Position numbers and translations under genes: made by a program | The notes under the pieces: model-generated | What the model saw: the letters and a program-made list of their open reading frames with translations, nothing else | Told to the model about the DNA's origin: nothing | The model's database searches: none | Shown here: piece after piece, positions 1 to 6,200 of the stretch | How the letters are laid out: the number at the start of each line of letters is the position of its first letter | Position numbering within the stretch: position 1 is the stretch's first letter | Assembly (NCBI GenBank): GCA_038244055.1 | Contig: JBBRTW010000412.1 | Coordinates: 1 to 6,621 of the forward strand | DNA from: DASPKW01 sp038244055 | GTDB taxonomy: Bacteria; Planctomycetota; Phycisphaerae; Tepidisphaerales; Tepidisphaeraceae | Direction of reading: 5' to 3' | Length of the DNA stretch: 6,621 nt

Positions 1-461
1 ATCATCATCAACTGCCGGAAATCATCATCGTTGAACCAGTCCGGGCAGTGGCCTTCGGGGATCAGGTTCGCGAAAAACTCGGCCGCGTCGATGGCGATTT
101 TCTCCCGGTACTGCCCCATCGCCAGGCGCGAGGCGTAGAGGTCATCCTCGATGCAGGCCAGGCGCAAAGCCTCATGCCCGGCGTAATGGCGCACCAGGTC
201 GGCCAGGTTTCGGAAGAACATCCACACCGCATCATCGGGCAGCGGGGGCGGAACGCAGTGGCGCTTGAGGGCATGCTGGAAATAGCGGAGCTTCTTCTCC
301 CACGGCAGGCGCGGATCGGTCGCCAGGGTCACATACTGCCCGACTTTGTAGGCCTCGTGCGTAAAAGTATCCCCATGCTTGTCGGCGTGGTGGATCACCT
401 TGGCGTAATACGCCTCGGAGCGGCCGATCTCGGGGAGCGGTGGAAATATGTGCGTCTGCAT
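1..461 (-). CDS. Hypothetical protein, N-terminal 153 residues (runs off left edge)
   Basis: An open frame runs leftward from the ATG at 461-459 to the window edge without a stop, giving 153 complete codons and no C-terminus. The protein begins MQTHIFPPLPEIGRSEAYYA. It is rich in charged, aromatic and histidine residues, for example HHADKHGD near residue 25 and PEGHCPDWFNDDD near residue 140. It looks mostly alpha-helical and soluble: I see no signal peptide, membrane segment or known catalytic motif. Codons are strongly G/C at the third position, which supports real coding. The start is supported by AGAGG at 471-467, five bases from the ATG. I do not recognise the family and assign no function. 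It diverges from the plus-strand gene that starts near 874, across a spacer of about 410 bp. Coding status is fairly sure; function is unknown. Confidence 0.75.
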   Translation of the reverse strand, partial: MQTHIFPPLPEIGRSEAYYAKVIHHADKHGDTFTHEAYKVGQYVTLATDPRLPWEKKLRYFQHALKRHCVPPPLPDDAVWMFFRNLADLVRHYAGHEALRLACIEDDLYASRLAMGQYREKIAIDAAEFFANLIPEGHCPDWFNDDDFRQLMM

Positions 462-466
462 GTCGT

Positions 467-471
467 CCTCT
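467..471 (-). promoter_or_regulatory. Shine-Dalgarno site for the leftward hypothetical gene
   Basis: Read on the minus strand, AGAGG lies five bases before the ATG at 461. It selects that ATG as the start of the leftward gene, although the frame stays open for some distance upstream. Confidence 0.55.
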
Positions 472-604
472 GGCCTGCTGGCCGGACCGGGCAGATGTGA
501 ATTCTCGATCGCCGGCGGGAGACGTGAAAGAATACCGGCGAAGATGGCGTGTAGTTTACCGCGCGGGGGGAAATTGATCCATGAGAAAATGATGTGAGAG
601 GGGA

Positions 605-653
605 GATGAATGATGAATGATGAATGCGGAGCGATGACTGACGAATGACGACG
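605..653. repeat. Seven-base tandem repeat (GATGAAT family)
   Basis: There are three exact GATGAAT units at 605-611, 612-618 and 619-625. They are followed by four degenerate units in the same phase: GCGGAGC, GATGACT, GACGAAT and GACGACG. The heptad period is not a multiple that would keep a reading frame constant, so this is a DNA-level repeat rather than a protein repeat. Similar ATTCATC-rich patches are familiar in planctomycete intergenic DNA (recalled, not searched). Confidence 0.75.
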
Positions 654-682
654 TCGGAATGGCGGATCCAATTCCAAAGAGT

Positions 683-740
683 CAATGTCGAATGGGGATG
701 TCGCTCATTGGCCTTTCGACATTGCTCATTGTTCATTGGA
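683..740. repeat. CATTG heptamer patch with 10-bp inverted repeat
   Basis: CAATGTCGAA at 683-692 is the exact reverse complement of TTCGACATTG at 715-724, giving a 10-bp stem with a 22-nt loop. Three heptads follow in phase: CATTGCT (720-726), CATTGTT (727-733) and CATTGGA (734-740). This is the second short-period patch in the spacer. It is related in style, but not in sequence, to the GATGAAT array. Confidence 0.6.
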
Positions 741-873
741 GTCGATTCGCCATTGGAGGGAGAAAACTTGCGGCAAGGGAGGGGATGGTTTGTGCACCGG
801 CCCATCCCTCACATTGGGGGCGGGGAGGGCGCGGCTTATCAAATCGAATCCTGTCCCTTTTGAATTTCCCCTC

Positions 874-1398
874 ATGGACCGGCCCTGCGTGCTGGCGGGG
901 CTGACGCTCCCCTTGATCGTTCCCGATAACGGAGCGCCATTGACCATCATCGAGGCGGACATGATCGCGCCGATCAAATGCCGGATTACATTGAGCGATG
1001 CGGTGCCGGCCCATTCTCGCTGGCGCTGGACGGGAGGGTATTCTTCATTGTACGACCCCATCACAGGCAACTATCCCAACGCCGGCGCGGGAGACTGCGC
1101 CGACTTCCCCGGCCCCTACACGCCGCCCCCACCCCCGAGCGTGATCTCCACCAACTTCAGCGGCTCCTCCTGCACACTCACCTTCGACCGCGCGGTCACC
1201 CTCGTCGAAGGCACACCCACGCCCGATGATGCGATGCTGTTCGATGGCACCGTTGCCACCTACGCCTACCAGGCCGATGCGCGGACGCTGTCGTTCGGGC
1301 TGACGGTATCCCTCAACCCGGGATCGACCTGGCAGATCACGCGGCAGCCGGGGTGGGTCATCACGCAGGTGGCGTGGCCGGAGAGTGGGGAGTTTTAG
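874..1398 (+). CDS. Hypothetical protein with two Ig/SwmB-like beta modules
   Basis: From ATG 874 this gives 174 residues and a TAG stop at 1396-1398. Two segments resemble each other: residues about 24-60, with C36-R-I-T-L-S-D-A-V, and about 90-130, with C100-T-L-T-F-D-R-A-V. They are joined by a run of five prolines (84-88). The pattern of a strand ending in LTF..AV, then a loop and a second strand, resembles bacterial Ig-like or SwmB-type beta-sandwich domains. This is inference from pattern only. There is no signal peptide, membrane segment or catalytic motif. Third-position G/C rises sharply at about 874, so I do not accept in-frame starts further upstream (685). The next ATG, at 961, has GAGG at 952-955 five bases away and is a serious alternative (145 residues). 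Such a small, linker-joined module could be a fragment of a larger surface or phage-structural protein. Function is unknown. Confidence 0.6.
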   Translation: MDRPCVLAGLTLPLIVPDNGAPLTIIEADMIAPIKCRITLSDAVPAHSRWRWTGGYSSLYDPITGNYPNAGAGDCADFPGPYTPPPPPSVISTNFSGSSCTLTFDRAVTLVEGTPTPDDAMLFDGTVATYAYQADARTLSFGLTVSLNPGSTWQITRQPGWVITQVAWPESGEF

Positions 1399-1420
1399 GG
1401 GAGGGGAGGAGGGGAGGGGA
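1397..1420 (+). other. Homopurine G-run tract, possible G-quadruplex
   Basis: Directly after the stop of the small beta-module gene lies an uninterrupted purine stretch. It has four GGGG runs (1398-1401, 1403-1406, 1411-1414, 1416-1419) separated by one to four bases, and another GGGG at 1387-1390. This meets the usual pattern for an intramolecular G-quadruplex, or for triplex DNA, on the plus strand. Any role, such as slowing polymerase or ending the transcript, is inference. Confidence 0.55.
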
Positions 1421-1452
1421 GACAATGAGACAATGAGACAATGAGACGATGA
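1421..1452. repeat. Eight-base tandem repeat (GACAATGA x4)
   Basis: There are three exact GACAATGA units (1421-1428, 1429-1436, 1437-1444) and one with a single change, GACGATGA (1445-1452). The array abuts the homopurine tract and ends about 47 bp before the 3' end of the leftward tRNA. Copy number is small but the units are nearly perfect, which suggests a slippage-prone microsatellite. Confidence 0.85.
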
Positions 1453-1471
1453 GAGGGAGGAAACCGAGCTG

Positions 1472-1492
1472 CGCGGCTTCGACATGGCCGCG
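1472..1492 (-). terminator. Weak hairpin downstream of the tRNA
   Basis: CGCGGC (1472-1477) pairs with GCCGCG (1487-1492) around a 9-nt loop, starting seven bases past the tRNA 3' end on the minus strand. The sequence after the stem on that strand has only a short T run, so this is at best a poor intrinsic terminator. It could instead be a 3' processing signal. Confidence 0.25.
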
Positions 1493-1498
1493 ACGAAG

Positions 1499-1569
1499 TG
1501 GAGCCACGGGGAATCGAACCCCGATCTGCGAGATGCAAACCCGCCGTCCTACCGTTGAACGATGGCCCC
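1499..1569 (-). tRNA. tRNA-Ala (anticodon UGC), compact 71-nt form
   Basis: The minus strand folds into a full cloverleaf. The acceptor GGGGCCA pairs with TGGCTCC and includes the G3-U70 wobble that is the main identity element for alanyl-tRNA synthetase; discriminator A is at 1499. The D-arm is GTTC/GGAC with a seven-base loop, AACGGTA. The anticodon stem GCGGG/CTCGC carries loop TTTGCAT, so the anticodon is TGC, reading GCA and other Ala codons. The variable loop is four bases, and the T-arm is CGGGG/CCCCG with loop TTCGATT. CCA is not encoded (the next bases are CTT), so a CCA-adding enzyme is needed. The short D-loop and variable loop differ from the usual bacterial tRNA-Ala body and look more like Gly- or Glu-type tRNAs. 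The gene stands alone between repeat patches. Confidence 0.9.
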
Positions 1570-1585
1570 GAAACAACGGGCCGGG

Positions 1586-1613
1586 ATTGTAGCGATCCGC
1601 AGCGCCGCCGCAA
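1586..1613 (-). promoter_or_regulatory. Probable sigma70-type promoter of the tRNA
   Basis: On the minus strand TACAAT (1591-1586) matches the -10 consensus at five of six bases. TTGCGG (1613-1608) is a weak -35 element 16 bases upstream. The predicted transcription start, near 1579, is about ten bases before the mature tRNA 5' end at 1569, a normal spacing for a tRNA gene. Confidence 0.45.
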
Positions 1614-1679
1614 AGGGGGCGGGTTTCCGCACGAACCCCGGCAGGGCAATCGCATAGGGCATGAGATGGGCAGCAATTG

Positions 1680-1753
1680 CGGATTTCGGATTGCGGATTG
1701 AATTGCGGTCTTCAATCCGCAATCCGAAATCCGAAATCCACAATCCGAAATCG
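1680..1753. repeat. Heptamer array forming a 23-bp perfect hairpin
   Basis: The left arm is three heptads: GGATTTC (1681-1687), GGATTGC (1688-1694) and GGATTGA (1695-1701). The right arm is six heptads of the complementary type, from TCAATCC at 1712 through GCAATCC, GAAATCC, GAAATCC and ACAATCC to GAAATCG ending at 1753. Bases 1680-1702 pair without mismatch with 1711-1733, leaving an 8-nt loop. There is no T run after either arm, so it is not a standard terminator. GCAATTGC occurs on both sides of the array, at 1673-1680 and 1772-1779, which could be a target duplication or chance. Confidence 0.85.
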
Positions 1754-1910
1754 ATGCGATAGGATTGACATGCAATTGCCCTGGAACCCCGGGCCATCTG
1801 CAACCTCGAAGCGGGCGGCGGCTTGCAACTTCACGCCATTTCGGACTCATTCTGTCTTCAAGTCCGGGCGCAGGCGCGATTTCACGGCTTGTCGAGTATC
1901 ATCCCGGTCC

Positions 1911-1915
1911 AGGAG
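1911..1915 (+). promoter_or_regulatory. Shine-Dalgarno site fixing the hemoglobin start
   Basis: AGGAG followed by five bases and ATG at 1921 is a near-ideal ribosome binding site. It decides the start against in-frame upstream initiation such as the alternative codon at 1765. Confidence 0.8.
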
Positions 1916-1920
1916 AACCT

Positions 1921-2295
1921 ATGGGAACCACCCTTTTCGACCGCATCGGGGGAGACGCCGGTGTCGCAAAACTCATCGATCGCTTTTACGACAAAGTCGT
2001 GGCCGATCCTGAATTGGGCCCGTTTTTCGCGAATGTCTCGGTCGAAAAGATTCGCATGATGCAGCGGGAATTCTTCCGCGCTGCCCTGGATGGCCCGCAG
2101 ACTTACACCGGCCGGCCGGTCAATCACGTACACGCCCGCTTGAACATCGGCGGATCGCAGTTCTCCACCTACGTTCATCACCTGCTGGATACGCTGACCG
2201 AAATCGGCACACCCTACGAGGACATCCGCGATGTGGTGGATCGAATCGCGGTCTACGCGCCGGAGATCACGGGCGAGTCGACGATTCCGGATTGA
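1921..2295 (+). CDS. glbN: Group I truncated hemoglobin (HbN-like)
   Basis: This 124-residue protein is the usual length for a 2-on-2 truncated hemoglobin, a cytoplasmic heme protein that binds O2 or NO. Group I members such as mycobacterial HbN detoxify NO to nitrate. Aligning by eye to HbN, the key positions are present: Tyr23 (B10), Phe36 (CD1), Gln48 (E11), Phe52 (E15, the tunnel gate in HbN) and the proximal heme ligand His71 (F8). Glycine motifs GG (10-11) and YTG (62-64) also match. E7 is Ile44, a nonpolar residue like the Leu of HbN. The Tyr-B10/Gln-E11 pair favours tight O2 binding and NO dioxygenation (family knowledge; activity here is inferred). There is no signal peptide. The start is set by AGGAG at 1911. 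The stop overlaps the TTG start of the phosphoesterase gene, suggesting one operon. Confidence 0.95.
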   Translation: MGTTLFDRIGGDAGVAKLIDRFYDKVVADPELGPFFANVSVEKIRMMQREFFRAALDGPQTYTGRPVNHVHARLNIGGSQFSTYVHHLLDTLTEIGTPYEDIRDVVDRIAVYAPEITGESTIPD

Positions 2296-3176
2296 TCATC
2301 ACCCGCAATTCCTGTGGCAAATCTTTCTCCATCTGGAACAATGTCCGCGTGCCGCTCCCCGATGCGACCACGCTTACACCCCACATTTCCCGCGACCGCC
2401 GCGGGCCGTGGTTCACTTTTCGCGGGCCGCATGGTTTTGAATTCACTTCCATCCGCCTGCCGATCCCCGATCTGGCTCCCGCGCTCGCGGGCCTGCGCAT
2501 TCTCCACCTCTCCGACCTGCACATCCGCTCCTACTGGTCGCCGGCCTACGATGAACTGATCCGCCGGCTGGAATCCGCGCCGCCCGATCTGATTCTCTTC
2601 ACCGGGGATTTCATCGATGACAAACTCGATCATCGCCCCGCATTGCCCCACCTGCGCCGGCTCTTCCCCCGTCTCCAATCGCGCCTGGGGACGTGGGCGA
2701 TCCTGGGCAATCATGACCCGGCCGTTTCCATCCCCTCCATCGATGATGCCGGACTGCATTTGATCGATGGCGGCCGGGCCGTCTTATCCGCCCAAAGCGC
2801 GCAGATCGAACTCATCGGCCTGCCGGGTCTGGCCCGGCACGATCTCGATGATGCCTTCATCGCCCGCCAGCCCCCGAAATCGCCGGATACGCTTCGCATC
2901 GTCCTCAGCCATTACCCGGACCACATCCGCCGGGTCAAACCGCTCCAGCCCGATCTATTTCTTGCGGGCCACACGCATGGCGGACAAATTTGCCTCCCCG
3001 GCGGGCGGGCATTGCTGACCCATGACCGGCTTGCGAAAAATCTCTGCAAGGGCGTTCATCGTATCGAAAACACATGGTTTATCGTTTCACGCGGGATGGG
3101 ATTCGCGGGAATCCCCGTGAGAATTTGTTGCCCGGCCGAGGTGGCGGAGATAACAATTGTGCCCGTGGAGCGGTAG
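2292..3176 (+). CDS. Calcineurin-like metallophosphoesterase, YkuE/YaeI type
   Basis: Numbered from TTG 2292 (294 residues), all dinuclear-metal motifs of the calcineurin-like phosphoesterase fold are present in order: D75-L-H77, G105-D106, G139-N140-H141-D142, H207 in SHYPD, and G226-H227-T-H229-G-G-Q. The GHTHGGQ..LPGG ending and the later SRGMGF segment are typical of the YkuE/YaeI subgroup. These bind two Mn, Zn or Fe ions and cleave phosphoesters; some act on lipid-linked substrates. The substrate here is unknown. Unlike B. subtilis YkuE, no Tat or Sec signal and no membrane helix is visible, so it is probably cytoplasmic. The TTG start overlaps the hemoglobin stop (TTGA), which suggests translational coupling. 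Third-position G/C is already high from there. GTG at 2349 is the main alternative; neither has a good ribosome site. A strong terminator follows seven bases after the stop. Confidence 0.93.
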   Translation: MIITRNSCGKSFSIWNNVRVPLPDATTLTPHISRDRRGPWFTFRGPHGFEFTSIRLPIPDLAPALAGLRILHLSDLHIRSYWSPAYDELIRRLESAPPDLILFTGDFIDDKLDHRPALPHLRRLFPRLQSRLGTWAILGNHDPAVSIPSIDDAGLHLIDGGRAVLSAQSAQIELIGLPGLARHDLDDAFIARQPPKSPDTLRIVLSHYPDHIRRVKPLQPDLFLAGHTHGGQICLPGGRALLTHDRLAKNLCKGVHRIENTWFIVSRGMGFAGIPVRICCPAEVAEITIVPVER

Positions 3177-3182
3177 AAACAA

Positions 3183-3229
3183 GTGGCGGCCCCCATCGTA
3201 CCTCTGATCGGGTCGCCACGGTCTTTTTT
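3183..3229 (+). terminator. Strong intrinsic terminator after the phosphoesterase gene
   Basis: GTGGCGGCCC (3183-3192) pairs with GGGTCGCCAC (3210-3219) as a 10-bp stem containing one G-U pair, with a 17-nt loop. TCTTTTTT follows at 3222-3229. It begins seven bases after the phosphoesterase stop and ends the hemoglobin-phosphoesterase unit. It also covers the first in-frame GTG (3183) of the next reading frame, so that codon is very unlikely to be the true start of the cytochrome gene. Confidence 0.85.
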
Positions 3230-3251
3230 CGCCTTAATCTGGACTCTGCAT

Positions 3252-6200
3252 ATGCTGAAGAATCGCGAGATCAATCTGGGACCGAGGAATGGGAAGGCCG
3301 GCGCGACGCTCGCACCACAAAGCATTGCGGCCGCTCGACACTTCGGCTGCGGATACGCGGCCGTTGTGATTGCGCTGGTTTCCTTCGCCAGCCCCGCCCG
3401 CGCCACTGAACCCAAGGTCGATTTCAATCGCGATATCCGGCCGATCTTCTCCGATACCTGCTTCACCTGCCACGGCCCGGATGATGCCAAGCGCAAATCG
3501 GGGCTCCGATTGGACCTCAAGGATCAGGCCTTCAAACCCGCCAAATCCGGCAAGGTGGCCATCGTCCCCGGCGACCCGGCCAAGAGCGAGATCATTCGCC
3601 GCCTGACCACCACCGATGAAGATGACCGCATGCCCCCCGCCAAGATCGGCAAGATCATCTCGCCCGAGCAGGTCGCGATAGTGAAGAAATGGATCGAGCA
3701 GGGCGCGCCCTATCAAGGCCACTGGGCGTTCACGCCGCCGGTCCGCCCCGCGCTGCCGGAATTGAAAAATAAAGCGTGGGGACGCAATGAGATCGACGCC
3801 TTCATTCTCGCCAAGCTCGAATCGGCCGGCTTATCCCCCACGGCGGAGGCCGACAAACATACGCTCATTCGGCGGGTCACTCTCGACCTCACCGGCCTGC
3901 CGCCCACGCCCGAGGAAACCGCCGCGTTTATCGCCGACACTTCGCCGACCGCTTACGAGAAAGTCGTCGATCGCCTTCTCGCCTCGCCGCGCTATGGGGA
4001 GCGCATGGCGATGAACTGGCTCGATGGGGCGCGCTACGCCGATTCGCATGGCTACCAAGCCGACTGGGAACGCTACCAGTGGCGCTGGCGGGAGTGGGTC
4101 ATCGAGGCCTTCAATAAGAATCAGCCGTTCGATCAATTTACAATCGATCAACTCGCCGGCGACCTGCGCCCCAATGCCACGCTCGAGCAAAAGCTGGCCA
4201 CCGGATTCCACCGCAACCACCGCATGAACACCGAGGGCGGCACCATCCCCGAGGAATGGCGCACCGAGTATGTGATCGACCGGGTGGACACCACGGGCAT
4301 GGTCTGGCTCGGGCTGACCCTCGGCTGCGCCCGCTGCCACGACCACAAATATGATCCGATCACGCAGAAGGAGTTTTACCAGCTCTTCGCGATCTTCAAC
4401 AACAATGCCGAAAGTGGCAAAGGCGCTGAAAAGGCGGGAAATCACGAGCCATCCATGCCCGCGCCGCGGCCGGAAGATCTGGTGAGGCTGAAAGAACTCG
4501 ATGGGCAAATCGCAGCCGCCGAGCGCGGGGTGCGCGAGAAGGAACAGAAACTCCCCGAGCTTCTGGCCCGCTGGGAATCCAGCCCCGATTCCCGCAAGCC
4601 CGGTGTCGGCTGGACCACCGCCGATCTGACGGGCCTGAAATCCGGGCCCGGTTCGCAACTCACCAAGCGGACGGATAAATCGATCTTCGTCACCAAGAAG
4701 AACGCCTCCACCGACCCGCCGTCCGACGAGTACACGGTCAGCTTCAAGGCCGAGCCGGGTTCGCTCTCGGCCATTCGTCTCGAAGCGCTCTCCGATGATG
4801 CGCTGCCGGGCAAAGGGCCCGGCCGGTCGGCCAATGGCAACTTCGTCATGACCGATTTCGCGGTTTCGATCGATGGAAAGCCCGCGAAGATCGCCTCGGG
4901 GTCAGCCGACTTCAGCCAGGAAAAATACCCAGTCGCCAACGCCTTCGACACCGACAAAATCGGCACCGGCTGGGCCATCCATCCCAATGGCGGCGTATCC
5001 CATCAGGCGATCTTCGCCTTCGACAAGCCCATCGCCTCCGCCAAGCCGATGATGGTGACCGTCACGATGGAGTTCAAATCGCGTTTCCCGAAACACGCGC
5101 TGGGACGCTTCCGTCTATCGACTACGGACTCCTCCGCGCCGCACGAAGCCGCCGGCACGCCTGCTTCCGTGGTGGCGATCCTGAACACACCGGCCGACAA
5201 GCGCAACGAAAAACAACGCAACGATCTCTCGACTTATTTCCGCGAACATTATGCCGGCGACCTGACCGATTCCGACCGCGTGCTGGCGCGGGCGAAAGCG
5301 GACAAAGCCGCCTACGAATCATCCATCCCCACCGCGATGATCATGAAGGAGATGGATAAGCCGCGCGAGACCCGCATCCTCATCCGCGGTCAATACGACA
5401 AACCCGGCGAGAAAGTCGAGATGGGCCTGCCCAGACTCTTCGGCGATCTGCCGCCCGGCGCGCCGATGAATCGGCTGGGCCTGGCGATGTGGATGGTCAA
5501 AGCCGACAACCCGCTGACCTCGCGCGTGGCGGTCAATCGATTCTGGGAAATGTTCTTCGGCACTGGCATCGTAAAGACGACCGAGAATTTCGGCTCGCAG
5601 GCGGATTGGCCGAGCCACCCGGAACTGCTCGACTGGCTGGCGACCGAGTTCGTCCGCACCGGCTGGGACATGAAGAAGATCCAGAAGGAAATGGTCATGT
5701 CGGCCGCCTATCGGCAAAGCGCCAAGGTGACGCCAGAATTATTGGAGAAGGACGCCGAGAACCGCCTGATCGCGCGCGGCCCGCGCTTCCGATTGCAGGC
5801 TGAGATGATCCGCGACCAGGCGATGTCGATCGCCGGATTGCTGATCGACAAGATCGGCGGGCCATCGGTCCGCCCCTATCAGCCCGATGGCATCTGGGAC
5901 GAAATCAACGTCTATGGCAACCTGCGTAATTACAAGCATGACATCGGCGAGGGCCTCCATCGCCGCAGCCTTTACACGATCTGGAAGCGCACCTCCGCGC
6001 CGCCGGGAATGACTGTCTTCGACATGCCCGGCCGGGAAACCTGCACGGTCAAACGCTCCCGCACGGATACACCGCTGCAGGCGCTGGCCCTCATGAACGA
6101 TGTCACCTACCTCGAGCCGGCGCGGGTGCTGGCCCAGAGGATGATCAACGAAGGCGGCGCATCGGCTGACGCGCGCATCGCCTACGCCTTTCAGCGCGCC

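Larger units (their letters stand above)
472..873. other. Gene-free spacer with short repeats
   Basis: No convincing gene lies here on either strand. Open frames across it have poor third-position G/C bias and translate short-repeat sequence. It holds a 6-bp inverted repeat, CGCCGG at 510-515 and CCGGCG at 535-540, about 50-80 bp upstream of the leftward ATG, which could be an operator or a 5' leader hairpin. It also holds the heptamer patch at 605-653, the CATTG patch at 683-740, and a 7-bp stem (GGGATGG 782-788 with CCATCCC 802-808). I found no clear -35/-10 pair for either flanking gene. Confidence 0.6.
1570..1920. other. Spacer between tRNA and hemoglobin gene
   Basis: No protein gene is supported here. 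The spacer holds the probable tRNA promoter (1586-1613), the heptamer hairpin array (1680-1753) and the leader of the hemoglobin gene. An exact TTGACA sits at 1765-1770 but has no -10 box at the right distance. TATCAT at 1897-1902 resembles a -10 box for the hemoglobin gene but lacks a -35 partner and would leave a leader of only about 12 nt. The hemoglobin frame is open further upstream, but the segment before 1921 shows no similarity to the family. Confidence 0.55.

Noticed and set aside
395..805. Open minus-strand frame of 136 codons
   Set aside because: It overlaps the real leftward gene in another frame and translates the ATTCATC-type heptamers; codon use is not gene-like.
685..873. Upstream extension of the small plus-strand gene to ATG 685
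   Set aside because: The extra 63 codons translate short-repeat DNA (the CATTG patch and an inverted repeat), have low third-position G/C and no ribosome site. Coding character begins near 874.
1681..1753. CRISPR-like array
   Set aside because: The units are seven bases with no spacers and pair with each other as a hairpin; there are no cas genes.
1765..1770. TTGACA as -35 box for the hemoglobin gene
   Set aside because: The region 16-18 bases downstream is C/G only (around CCCCGGG), with no -10 candidate.
1045..1850. Open minus-strand frames of about 70-150 codons
   Set aside because: They read through the 8-bp and 7-bp repeats and the tRNA, giving runs such as SHCLIVS and SAIRNP that are typical artefacts of such arrays.
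1765..1920. Longer hemoglobin start at 1765
   Set aside because: The ideal AGGAG site before ATG 1921 and the normal length of group I truncated hemoglobins favour 1921; the upstream codons do not resemble the family.
3831..4658. 275-codon open minus-strand frame inside the cytochrome gene
   Set aside because: It is the antisense shadow of a GC-rich gene with strong third-position bias; the plus-strand domains are unmistakable.
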